The notes under the pieces were generated by a model. That model was not told the DNA's origin and made no database searches. It worked only from the letters and a program-made list of their open reading frames with translations. From Stakelama pacifica (GTDB lineage Bacteria > Pseudomonadota > Alphaproteobacteria > Sphingomonadales > Sphingomonadaceae): a stretch of 64,000 nt of DNA. Shown here in pieces: positions 1 through 7,414 of the stretch. The position numbers and the translations under genes are program-made. The stretch is taken from positions 62,001-126,000 of the forward strand of contig NZ_SNWD01000001.1 in NCBI RefSeq assembly GCF_004361835.1, given 5' to 3'. Numbering within the stretch: the stretch's first letter is position 1; each line of letters begins with the position of its first letter.

Positions 1-355
1 CAAGACCGCCCCCCGCCATAGCGTGAGCGAGCGTCGTATCGACCGCCCGATGGTAATAGGGGTGCGCAATCACGGCGCGGGCCAATGCATTATAGCCTTG
101 CCCACCATCCTCGATCCGCAAGACCGGATCGCGAACGAGTCCCCCAAGCAGCGCAACCTTCGTTTCTGCAAGCATGTAGGTCGAAATCGCCTCGGCATCG
201 CCCGGAGCTCGCAACACATAGGACGTAGTGGCGCCCCCCAGCGCGCAGGACAGGAGCATGAGGCCGCTATGCAGTTTGAATTGGGCGAGAAGATTGTTGC
301 GGCGCTGGCGCGCAAGCGCGCCAGCATGGATGTGGTGATCATGGGCGTGGATCAT
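1..355 (-). CDS. Island membrane protein, 3' part outside the window
   Basis: Reading leftward from an ATG at 355, the frame stays open for 118 codons to the window edge. The start overlaps the stop of the preceding gene as ATGA, so the two are probably translationally coupled. The product begins with a histidine-rich stretch, then a basic segment and one hydrophobic segment around residues 31-47. I do not recognise the family. Position after a ribbon-helix-helix candidate in an integrated island fits a conjugation or mobilisation protein, but this is only inference. Confidence 0.6.
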   Translation of the reverse strand, partial: MIHAHDHHIHAGALARQRRNNLLAQFKLHSGLMLLSCALGGATTSYVLRAPGDAEAISTYMLAETKVALLGGLVRDPVLRIEDGGQGYNALARAVIAHPYYHRAVDTTLAHAMAGGGL

Positions 356-723
356 GGCTTCGTCTCCCGCGCCAGCAGACGCTGACGCTCATAGGCTTTG
401 TGGATTTCTTCGGTGATGGCTTCGTCGCTCGCCCGTGCGGCCAGCGCCGCGCTGCGGGAATATGCATAGGCTGCGCAGGCGGTGAACAGCGCCCTGTCCA
501 GCAGCCGCTCGACCTCCGTCATGCGAACGCTGAGCGCGGCCAGTTCGGTGACAAGCTCGCGATTGCCGGCGTCCGGGTCGGGCGCGTCGGTGAGCGCCGC
601 AAGGCCCGCCTTCACGCAACGCTGGAGCATCGCATAATGACCGACGCCATGGCGCTCGGCGAGGTTCCTGAGCACTCTATCGAGCGGCTGGGACAGACGG
701 ATGGAGTGGTGCGCCTGCTTCAT
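352..723 (-). CDS. Small ribbon-helix-helix-like island protein
   Basis: The product has 123 residues. I chose the ATG at 723 because an upstream alternative would translate a repeat-rich region and gives low-complexity Arg/Gly sequence. The N-terminus (HHSIRLSQPLDRVLRNLAER) resembles a short beta strand followed by helices, as in CopG/Arc-type DNA-binding proteins. The C-terminal half is helical with heptad-like spacing. It is coupled by ATGA to the next gene. Four copies of an 11-bp repeat lie just upstream, so autoregulation or a relaxosome accessory role is plausible. I cannot name the family with certainty. Confidence 0.6.
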   Translation of the reverse strand: MKQAHHSIRLSQPLDRVLRNLAERHGVGHYAMLQRCVKAGLAALTDAPDPDAGNRELVTELAALSVRMTEVERLLDRALFTACAAYAYSRSAALAARASDEAITEEIHKAYERQRLLARETKP

Positions 724-736
724 GCGGCGCCCCCTG

Positions 737-814
737 CGAGGGTGCGCGGCGCACCCTCGACAAGCGGCGGAACCGCGTGACCGACACCCCCCGCGCACCC
801 TCGGCGCACCCTCG
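737..814. promoter_or_regulatory. Cluster of four 11-bp repeats (operator or transfer-origin candidate)
   Basis: GCGCACCCTCG occurs three times in the same orientation at 749-759, 793-803 and 804-814, the last two being directly adjacent. Its exact reverse complement is at 737-747, forming a perfect 11-bp inverted repeat around one central base. The cluster begins 13 bp upstream of the start of the ribbon-helix-helix candidate. A second short stem (GAGGC AAA GCCTC) follows near 874-886. Repeats of this kind upstream of such a gene usually act as operators or as part of an oriT. Neither function is proven here. Confidence 0.6.
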
Positions 815-921
815 CGCAGGGGCGGAAAACCGCCATGCACCCGTGCGTGAGGTGTGATCCCTTATTGCAGGCGCGAGGCAAAGCCTCGTCGCCCCGCGAA
901 GCAGCGATCCGGGTGGAGGGC

Positions 922-1497
922 TCAGTCATGCTCGGTGCCTCCCACCTGCGGGTCTTGTGCGGCGCTAGACGGCTCGTAACTGGACATCCATTCCGGCACG
1001 CCAGCCGAGATCCAAGCCATTGCTTGCGCATCGGCGGTGGCGCGATCAAAATCCGCAAGGACCGGCGGGCGTTCGTGTAGACGATGCTCCTCCACCCACT
1101 CGACAATTTGGACCTCGATGGCCTCGCGGATGCGATCTCGCAGCGCGTCCGCCTCGAATGGGGTGAGGTGTGCCGTAACACCGGGGGACTGGATTAACCC
1201 GCCCATCGGCAGGAACCACCCATGCGGATAGTCAAGCGGCGCCTCGACCAGCGGCCCGTCAATTCGGCACAGGCTGACCGAGCCCAGATAATAATCGAGC
1301 GGCGGGCGCTCAGCGCGGAACCAGTGCGCCACCGCGACGCGGTAGGTCTCGCCGTCCTTGCTGCCGTCAAGCAGCTTGCGAATGAGCGGGACCGCATAAT
1401 CAGCCGTCCTCGCATCGGTCTGGAAGCGTAGGGTGACGGGGGCATGAGGCGAGAGACGGAAGCCCAGCCGGGCCTTGAAGCGACGGAAAAAGGACAT
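922..1497 (-). CDS. Hypothetical island protein, 191 aa
   Basis: The ATG at 1497 is preceded by a good ribosome-binding site (AAAGGAAG). The soluble product has a basic N-terminus (MSFFRRFKARLGFRLSPHAP), a Trp/Tyr/Pro-rich middle and an acidic helical segment from about residue 110. No signal peptide or membrane segment is seen and I do not recognise the family. It sits between the AlpA-like regulator and the ribbon-helix-helix candidate on the same strand, so it is probably island cargo or part of the transfer module. Confidence 0.65.
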   Translation of the reverse strand: MSFFRRFKARLGFRLSPHAPVTLRFQTDARTADYAVPLIRKLLDGSKDGETYRVAVAHWFRAERPPLDYYLGSVSLCRIDGPLVEAPLDYPHGWFLPMGGLIQSPGVTAHLTPFEADALRDRIREAIEVQIVEWVEEHRLHERPPVLADFDRATADAQAMAWISAGVPEWMSSYEPSSAAQDPQVGGTEHD

Positions 1498-1586
1498 AAT
1501 TCTTCCTTTCGTGAAATCACGAGTGACGTGGATTGGATTGTCGGAGTGTGACGGGCAGGATTAGCCCGCCGATCAATCAGACCGGA

Positions 1587-1772
1587 TCAGGACGCCTGCG
1601 TGCCGTCCTTGTTGGTCTGGATCAGGCGGGCGATGGATGCGGTCGTGACCAGCGTGCGCGTGCCCATTTTGACGGCATCGAGCTTACCGGTTTTGATCAG
1701 CGCATAGGTCAGCGATCTGCCGATGCCGAGCGCCTTGGCCGTGTCGTTGATAGAAAGCGCAAGTGGCTTCAT
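1587..1772 (-). CDS. AlpA-like excisionase/regulator (helix-turn-helix)
   Basis: This 61-residue protein is a MerR-type winged-helix unit: INDTAKALGIGRSLTYALIK forms the helix-turn-helix, followed by KMGTRTLV as the wing and a final helix. AlpA-family proteins activate integrase transcription or act as excision directionality factors in P4-like elements. The ATG has a strong ribosome-binding site (AAGGAGACGCAC before the start). It is on the integrase strand, with one gene between them. Function as the excisionase of this island is inferred from family and position. Confidence 0.82.
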   Translation of the reverse strand: MKPLALSINDTAKALGIGRSLTYALIKTGKLDAVKMGTRTLVTTASIARLIQTNKDGTQAS

Positions 1773-1884
1773 GTGCGTCTCCTTGGTTGCCGATTGGCGG
1801 CGGGAGACATGTCCATATCCACGGGACTGCGGGCATACGAACGGTGGTCAATACTGAGGAAATCAGCCACTCACAGCACCTTCC

Positions 1885-1952
1885 CGGTAATTGCCCGGCA
1901 ACCGGAATGCCTGATTTCCGTCATTTATCGGTAATCCGGATCGGAATTACCG
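1885..1952. promoter_or_regulatory. Repeated GGTAATT boxes upstream of the AlpA-like gene
   Basis: CGGTAATT is at 1885-1892, and an inverted pair CGGTAAT / ATTACCG is at 1929-1935 and 1946-1952, overlapping the end of the upstream membrane-protein gene. These boxes lie in the 174-bp gap before the AlpA-like gene, where a promoter is expected. They may be binding sites for AlpA or another island regulator. No -10/-35 pair stands out. Confidence 0.35.
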
Positions 1953-2813
1953 CGCACGATTTTTCCGAATGACGTCCAAGATCATCTTTGCATAGAGGGC
2001 AAGCTGCGTCTCGCCCGGCGGGGTCTGGCGGTTACTTTCATACCAATCGTGCAGAAGGCCCTTGACGAGCATCTGGCTGCCACGCTTGTTCGGGTCGAGT
2101 TCTCGGATCGCGGGATGCTCGATCAAGGACATGGCCGCATCGGTATAATCGTAGGTCTTTTTCACCCCGGCGGCATTCGGCTTGGCTTTGGCCTTGACGA
2201 TCAACGCAGAAACATCGACCTCCATGAAAAGCTCTCGGGAAAACCAGACACCTATCGGTGGGAAAAACATGTCCCGCAGTTCCGGATTCTTGGACACCAG
2301 CGCCACGCGCAACGCGCCGAAGAAATAGCGCTCGTCAACATATCGCTTCACGCCATTCCTCGACCGGTAGAAAGCACGGGGAGTGCTTTCCTTTTGAAGC
2401 TCGGTGAATAGCCGTTCCAGATTCTGCGCTGCCGGGTCCTCGGGGTTCGCGTAGATCGCAGGTTGCGGCTTACCTACGGTCAAACCGCCATATTGGAGAC
2501 TCCGCCAATAGCTCAGAATACCGATCACGATTGCGAATTGCAGAAGCGCGATGACGCCAGCAACATGGCCATATTCTTCATTTACGAAGACAAGCGTAAT
2601 CGCCGCCAGAGCGAATATCAGAAAGAAGGACGTCGCCAGCATCAAGGCGGCCCATAGGATTAAATATTGCATGGCAACCTGCGAGCGCACGCCGCGAGCA
2701 ATGCGATCGATTTCAAGGACGCCTTCGTCTTCATTCTTATGAATGAACCGTGCCGCCACGAGTCTCAAGGCAATAGTTGAAAATTTACCTTCAGTTATAA
2801 ATTCGTTTTTCAT
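1947..2813 (-). CDS. Island membrane protein, 288 aa, unknown function
   Basis: An N-terminal cytoplasmic stretch is followed by two or three hydrophobic segments at about residues 50-105, then a long soluble C-terminal domain rich in charged residues. The C-terminus ends with a helical region containing PPGETQLALYAKMILDVIRK. No recognised domain can be named. Codon usage is more AT-rich than in the core genes to the right, consistent with acquisition with the island. It lies directly downstream of the integrase on the same strand. Confidence 0.65.
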   Translation of the reverse strand: MKNEFITEGKFSTIALRLVAARFIHKNEDEGVLEIDRIARGVRSQVAMQYLILWAALMLATSFFLIFALAAITLVFVNEEYGHVAGVIALLQFAIVIGILSYWRSLQYGGLTVGKPQPAIYANPEDPAAQNLERLFTELQKESTPRAFYRSRNGVKRYVDERYFFGALRVALVSKNPELRDMFFPPIGVWFSRELFMEVDVSALIVKAKAKPNAAGVKKTYDYTDAAMSLIEHPAIRELDPNKRGSQMLVKGLLHDWYESNRQTPPGETQLALYAKMILDVIRKNRAR

Positions 2814-2905
2814 TAGCGCTTCTTTCGCAATGAAGGCCAGTTTAGCCTACATCGTAAAGATAGACAGGCGGGTGGCTCATGTTGCGCAAATTTGACCATC
2901 TTCAG

Positions 2906-4150
2906 CTATTTGCCGTCGTCAGCAGCGCCATCCCGCTTTCCTGACCGCAGCTGCACAACATTGCCTCCGTCCCGGAGACTGCCTAAATAGTCGCTCCACC
3001 ACTGCGCCATCTCGACGCGTTCACCCCAATAGGCGGACTGGTTGTAAATGCGCCGAACGCTCCCTGCGACCATATGTGCTAAGGCACGCTCGATGGCGTC
3101 GGGATTCCACTTGCCGGATTCGTTCAGCAGCGACGATGCAGACGTGCGGAACCCATGTGCCGTCATCTGGTCTTTCGCATAGCCCATGCGCCGCAAGGCG
3201 GCATTGACCGTGTTGTCGCTGATCGGTCGCGCCCGCGACCTGATCGACGGGAACACATAGCGCCCCGAACCGGACAAGGCGCGCATCTCATCCAGCAGGG
3301 CCAGCGCCTGTCGCGAAAGCGGCACCGAATGCGACTGACGCATCTTCATCTTGCCTTCCGGGATGATCCAGACCGCCTTGTCAACGTCGATCTCCCTCCA
3401 TTCCATTTGCCGGATTTCGCCGGGGCGTTGGAACAAATGTGGGGTCAGCTTCAACGCATACATGACAGCCGGGTCGCCCTGATAATCGTCAATCGCCCGC
3501 AACAACGCCCCAAAAACAACAGGGTCCGTGATGGCCGCGAAGTGCTTGACCTTGGGGGAGGTAAGCGCCCCAATCAGCAATTGAGCAGGATCGCGCTCGG
3601 CCCGCGCGGTCGCCACCGCATAGCGAAACACCCGACTCGCGAACGAACGAAGGAGATTGGCCGTTTCCAGTCGGCCCCGCCGCTCATGCTTGCGCAGTTC
3701 GTGCAACAGTTCCTGCGGTGTGATTTCGGCGACAGGACGCTTGCCGAAATCCGCGCCCAACAGCGTCACGAACCAGCGCAGCTTGACCAGCGTCGGTTCT
3801 GCCAGCCCTTCACGGGTCTTTTTCTCGATCAGCTCTTCGGCCACGCTGCCGAAGCTGTTGCTCGCCCGAATGCTGGCCTCAATGCGCGCCTGCCGTCTGG
3901 CTATGTTCGGATCGATAGCATGGGCGACTTGCCTGCGTGCCGCATCGCGCGCCGAGCGGGCCTCGGCCAGCGTGATTTCAGGATAGGAGCCCAACGCCAG
4001 CTTTCGCTCAACACCGTTGATTCGGTATTTGAGCCGCCACAGCTTGCTGCCCCTCGGGTTGACCAGCAGATAAAGCCCCTGCGCGTCCGCCACCTTATAG
4101 GGTTTGTCCTTGGGCTTGGCATTTCGGATCGCGGTATCGGTCAATGCCAT
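2906..4150 (-). CDS. int: P4-type tyrosine integrase
   Basis: This 414-residue site-specific recombinase should catalyse integration and excision of the island at tRNA-Cys. The N-terminal arm-binding domain (DUF4102 type) is seen in LTDTAIRNAKPKDKPYKVAD. Catalytic signatures follow: RPGEIRQMEW (first Arg), AHGFRTSASS (His and second Arg), ERALAHMV (second His), and the nucleophile Tyr at about residue 374 in NQSAYWGERVEMAQWW. I chose the ATG at 4150 because the family starts with an M-L-T-D motif; an upstream ATG adds 11 unusual residues. The gene is 166 bp from the tRNA-Cys 3' end, as expected for this family. Confidence 0.93.
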   Translation of the reverse strand: MALTDTAIRNAKPKDKPYKVADAQGLYLLVNPRGSKLWRLKYRINGVERKLALGSYPEITLAEARSARDAARRQVAHAIDPNIARRQARIEASIRASNSFGSVAEELIEKKTREGLAEPTLVKLRWFVTLLGADFGKRPVAEITPQELLHELRKHERRGRLETANLLRSFASRVFRYAVATARAERDPAQLLIGALTSPKVKHFAAITDPVVFGALLRAIDDYQGDPAVMYALKLTPHLFQRPGEIRQMEWREIDVDKAVWIIPEGKMKMRQSHSVPLSRQALALLDEMRALSGSGRYVFPSIRSRARPISDNTVNAALRRMGYAKDQMTAHGFRTSASSLLNESGKWNPDAIERALAHMVAGSVRRIYNQSAYWGERVEMAQWWSDYLGSLRDGGNVVQLRSGKRDGAADDGK

Positions 4151-4316
4151 TTGGGGGCCTCGCTTCTGGGAGGGGCTTTTCAATGCCCCCAGATTAGGCC
4201 CCCATCTTCTGTAACTACAGGCGAACAGAGGCAGCCACCGGCAACCGGTGAATGCCTTAAAACTAGCTGAAATCAGGGATTTTTCAACCGCCGACAGTCA
4301 CTGTCAGACGAGAATT

Positions 4317-4340
4317 TGGAGGCCCGAGCCGGAATCGAAC
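4317..4340. other. Probable island attachment site (tRNA-Cys 3' end)
   Basis: The 3' part of tRNA-Cys, including the T-arm and encoded CCA, faces the integrase. P4-type integrases normally recombine within such sequences and regenerate the tRNA. The duplicate that would mark the other island end is not in this window, so the exact core cannot be fixed. Confidence 0.5.
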
Positions 4341-4390
4341 CGGCGTGCAAGGATTTGCAGTCCTCTGCGTAACCACTCCGCCATCGGGCC
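4317..4390 (-). tRNA. tRNA-Cys (GCA)
   Basis: On the minus strand the 5' acceptor arm GGCCCGA pairs with TCGGGCC near the 3' end. The anticodon loop reads CTGCAAA, giving anticodon GCA for cysteine. The T-loop TTCGAAT is canonical, the discriminator base is T, as is typical of tRNA-Cys, and CCA is encoded. It is apparently intact and serves as the integration target of the adjacent island. Confidence 0.96.
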
Positions 4391-4581
4391 GAGGGGCACG
4401 CAAATGCGCGGAGAGTGCTTCGCTGTCAATATGCGCGGCGAAGAATAATCGCCCGCGCGGCGATGGGGGCATAAGAAAAGCAGGCACAGCTTGCTTGGCG
4501 AAGCGACAGGGGCGCGATAAAAGCCGGTTGCAACCGTCAATGTGTATTGCATCCATAACACAGCCGTGCGACAGGAACGTC

Positions 4582-5250
4582 ATGATGAATAAAAACCCCG
4601 ATTCGAACAGCTTCGAGGCGATGCGCCGATCGATGGTCGCCAGCCAGCTTCGCACCAGCGCGGTCGACGATGTCCGCGTGATCGAAGCGATGGCAGCGGT
4701 GCCGCGCGAACGCTATGTCCCGGAGGGGGTTCGCGATGTCTGTTATCGCGACACGCAGCTTGCTTTGGGCAACGGACGGTTTCAGAACACGCCGCTCGCG
4801 ACCGGACGGCTGATCAATGAGGCATGGCTGGAGCCGACCGACAAGGTGCTGCTGATCGGTGCGGCGGGTGGATATACGGCGGCGGTGCTTGCGCTGATCG
4901 TCGACCATGTCGTTGCGCTGGAAGAAGACGAGGCGCTGCTTGCCATGGCGCGCGAATCGCTCGCCCCAATCCGCAATGTCGAGCTGGTCGCCGGGCCGCT
5001 GCGCGATGGGTACGCCAAAAACGGGCCGTATAATGCGATCATCCTCGACGGTGCGGTCGAGCAATTGCCCCCCGAAATCGTTGCTCAGGCGTCGCCGGGC
5101 GCGCGGATTTCGACTGGCCTTGTCGATCGCGGCGTTACCCGGCTGGCGGCGGGAAGCAAGACCGAGGGCGGTTTCGGTCTGTTCGATTTCGCGGATAGCG
5201 ATTGCTGCGTCCTGCCCGGCTTTGCCAAGCCGCACGGCTTCCGGTTCTGA
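4582..5250 (+). CDS. pcm: Protein-L-isoaspartate O-methyltransferase family protein
   Basis: The 222-residue cytosolic enzyme family transfers a methyl group from SAM to isoaspartyl residues in aged proteins, starting their repair. The start MMNKN follows AGGAA. The N-terminal RRSMVASQLRTSAVDDVRVI matches the family, as does the SAM-binding loop VLLIGAAGGYTAAVLAL near residues 89-105. The usual G-x-G-S-G-Y loop reads GAAGGY, a divergence common in alphaproteobacterial members next to tolC. The stop lies 6 bp before the tolC start, so the two are probably co-transcribed. Confidence 0.9.
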   Translation: MMNKNPDSNSFEAMRRSMVASQLRTSAVDDVRVIEAMAAVPRERYVPEGVRDVCYRDTQLALGNGRFQNTPLATGRLINEAWLEPTDKVLLIGAAGGYTAAVLALIVDHVVALEEDEALLAMARESLAPIRNVELVAGPLRDGYAKNGPYNAIILDGAVEQLPPEIVAQASPGARISTGLVDRGVTRLAAGSKTEGGFGLFDFADSDCCVLPGFAKPHGFRF

Positions 5251-5255
5251 GCGCC

Positions 5256-6749
5256 ATGGGGGGGCGGTTTTCAAAGGTAGCGGCGGGGGTCGGCCTTTTC
5301 GCCTGTGCGGTTCAGTCGGCGCAGGCGGACACGCTTCGCGACGCGCTGATGCGTGCTTATCAGACCAACCCCTCGATCACGGGTGCGCGCGCCGAGTTGC
5401 GCGCGACCGACGAGAATGTGCCGCTCGCCAAAGCGAACGGACTGCCCGCGCTCGATGCGAGCGGCGGATATAGCGAGACGCTGGTCACGCCGACGAACAG
5501 CTTCCTCGCGCCGCCGCGCCAGCTTACTGCCGGAGCGCAGCTGAGCGTCCCTGTGTTTCAGGGCGGTGCGGTGAAGAACAGCGTCCGCGCGGCCGAAACC
5601 CGGGTCGAGGCGGGGCGCGCGGGACTGCGCAGCACCGAATCGGATCTCTTCACGCGGGTCGTCGCGGCCTATATGGACGTCATCCGCGATGCGGCGGTGG
5701 TCCGGTTGAATCAGGAAAATGTCCATGTGCTGGAGATTAATCTTCAGGCAAGCCAGGACCGGTTTCAGGTCGGCGATCTGACCCGCACCGATGTCGCCCA
5801 GTCCGAGGCGCGGCTCGCACAGGCCAAGGGGCAGCTTCGCGACGCACAGGCGCAGCTGATCACCAGCCGCGAAACCTATATCAGCGTGGTCGGCACCACG
5901 CCCGACAATCTTCAGTCGCCGCCCGATTTGCCCAACCTGCCCGATTCGACCGAAGTTGCGGTCGACACCGCGCTGCGCGAAAATCCGCAGCTCGATCAGG
6001 CGCGAGAAGCGTTGAAGGCAGCGGGTTTCGATGTGGATGCGGCAAAGGCGGGTAAATTGCCGAAGCTGAGCGTCGTCGTCGGCGGGCAATATTATAACTA
6101 TCTCGGTTCGCTTCCGCCGCTGGCGCAGGCGCAGGGGGTGCGGAATACGGGCAATGGCGCGACTGCGGGCGTGCAGCTGACCCTGCCGCTGTTTCAGGGC
6201 GGGCGCCCCGCCGCGCAGGTGCGTCAGGCCAAGGCGCGTCGCGGTCAGGCGATCGAGCAGGCGACCGCTGCCGAACGGCAGGTGGTCCAGAATACGCGTT
6301 CGGCCTATGCCGCATGGCAATCCTCGCTCTATCTGATCCGCTCGTCGCGCGCGGCAGTGAAGGCCAACCAATTGTCGCTGGAGGGCGTGCGCGCGGAAAA
6401 CAGCGTCGGTACGCGTACCGTGCTCGACATTCTGAATGCCGAGCAGGAACTGCTCAATTCGCAGGTCCAGCTCGTGACGGCGCAGCGCAATGCCTATGTC
6501 GCCGGTTTCGCGCTGCTCGCCGCGATGGGCCGGGCCGAGGCCAAGGACCTTGGGCTCGACGGCGGCGGCCTCTATGATCCGGTGGCGCATTATGACGATG
6601 TGCGCGGGCAGATATGGGACTGGAGCGAGGGCAAGGATGCCATGCCCGTCGCCACCACGACCACGGGCACACCCGCCCAGACGTCGGATGTCGCGCCGCT
6701 GGGCGAGGATGAGACGCTGGATCTCGGCGTCGGCGATGCGGGCGAATAG
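5256..6749 (+). CDS. tolC: TolC-family outer membrane efflux/secretion channel
   Basis: The 497-residue precursor has a signal peptide ending SAQA around residue 24, followed by DTLRDALMRAYQTNPSI, the typical TolC start. Two repeated OEP domains follow, each with long coiled-coil helices (for example QASQDRFQVGDLTRTDVAQS and GVRAENSVGTRTVLDILNAE). A family-typical LPLFQGG motif is also present. It forms the trimeric outer-membrane and periplasmic tunnel used by RND, ABC and type I systems. It directly follows pcm. I chose the ATG at 5256 because it gives a clean signal peptide. Confidence 0.93.
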   Translation: MGGRFSKVAAGVGLFACAVQSAQADTLRDALMRAYQTNPSITGARAELRATDENVPLAKANGLPALDASGGYSETLVTPTNSFLAPPRQLTAGAQLSVPVFQGGAVKNSVRAAETRVEAGRAGLRSTESDLFTRVVAAYMDVIRDAAVVRLNQENVHVLEINLQASQDRFQVGDLTRTDVAQSEARLAQAKGQLRDAQAQLITSRETYISVVGTTPDNLQSPPDLPNLPDSTEVAVDTALRENPQLDQAREALKAAGFDVDAAKAGKLPKLSVVVGGQYYNYLGSLPPLAQAQGVRNTGNGATAGVQLTLPLFQGGRPAAQVRQAKARRGQAIEQATAAERQVVQNTRSAYAAWQSSLYLIRSSRAAVKANQLSLEGVRAENSVGTRTVLDILNAEQELLNSQVQLVTAQRNAYVAGFALLAAMGRAEAKDLGLDGGGLYDPVAHYDDVRGQIWDWSEGKDAMPVATTTTGTPAQTSDVAPLGEDETLDLGVGDAGE

Positions 6750-6822
6750 TGCGATAGATGATTGACAGTGCGCCGAGTTTTCCCGCACGTGTCATATATC
6801 TGTACGAAATCCCGAGGACGTC

Positions 6823-7380
6823 ATGAGGGATATCAGCAACGAGACATCGATGGAGGATATTCTCTCCTCCATCAAACGCATCATCGCCGATGATGGTGAG
6901 GGTGCGCCTTCGCGTTCGGCCTCGCGTCGCCAGCGACGCTCCGCCGATGCGCCGGACGAGGACGAGCGTGCGGGCGGACGCGACCCTGCCGATGCGGTGC
7001 TCGAACTGCGCGAAGCAATCGCCGAAGCCGGTGAAGATGCGCTGGCGCGATCGCGCTTTCTGATCGACGAAGGCGTTGGCGAACGCGCGGCGAACCGTGC
7101 GCTCGGCAAAGACGATGCAGCGGGATCGGGCGCCGATAGCGGCAAAGCCGAAGAAGAGACGATCGTTTCGCGGCAGGCAGCCGATGCCAGCCGGGGCAAG
7201 CTGGAATCGCTGTCGCGCATGGTGGTGAAACCCGAAACGCCCGGTTCCGACACGCTGGAGGGGATGGTCCGCGAAATGCTGCGCCCGATGCTGCGCGAAT
7301 GGATGGATGCCAATCTTCCCGGTCTGGTCGAACGGATGGTCCAGCGCGAGATCGAACGCATTACTGAGCGCGGTTCCTGA
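6823..7380 (+). CDS. PopZ-like polar organising protein (DUF2497)
   Basis: The 185-residue protein has the two conserved ends of the family: an N-terminal helix EDILSSIKRIIADDG at residues 11-25, and a C-terminal helical module (LEGMVREMLRPMLREWMDAN, LVERMVQREIERI) at about 145-183. Between them is a low-complexity Asp/Glu/Arg/Ala linker. In Caulobacter, PopZ assembles a polar matrix that anchors the chromosome origin and signalling proteins. The role here is inferred from the family. GAGG precedes the start. DUF2497 genes commonly sit just upstream of valS; here a LOV kinase gene lies between them. Confidence 0.85.
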   Translation: MRDISNETSMEDILSSIKRIIADDGEGAPSRSASRRQRRSADAPDEDERAGGRDPADAVLELREAIAEAGEDALARSRFLIDEGVGERAANRALGKDDAAGSGADSGKAEEETIVSRQAADASRGKLESLSRMVVKPETPGSDTLEGMVREMLRPMLREWMDANLPGLVERMVQREIERITERGS

Positions 7381-7414
7381 ATTCGCGAAACCTCGCGGCC
7401 CTTAGAAAGTTTGT

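Larger units (their letters stand above)
1..4340. mobile_element. Genomic island integrated at tRNA-Cys (integrase end, partial)
   Basis: This block lies on the 3' side of tRNA-Cys and starts with a P4-type tyrosine integrase, followed by a membrane protein, an AlpA-like regulator, an unidentified protein, a ribbon-helix-helix candidate and a truncated gene, all on the minus strand. An integrase beside the 3' end of a tRNA is the standard arrangement for tRNA-targeted islands. The island continues to the left of the window, so its size, cargo and second attachment site cannot be seen. Core genes begin directly on the other side of the tRNA. Confidence 0.75.

Noticed and set aside
749..814. 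CRISPR array
   Set aside because: The repeats are 11 bp with irregular or no spacers and no cas genes; the spacing does not fit.
724..921. A definite transfer origin (oriT)
   Set aside because: Repeats and small stems fit, but no relaxase gene or nick consensus is visible in the window, so only a candidate operator/oriT is reported.
4248..4655. Longer N-terminus for pcm and short frames over tRNA-Cys
   Set aside because: They translate the tRNA or its flank; the start at 4582 has a ribosome-binding site and matches the family.
6762..6800. Promoter TTGACA before the popZ-like gene
   Set aside because: TTGACA is perfect but no -10 element occurs at 16-18 bp; TATATC is 27 bp away.
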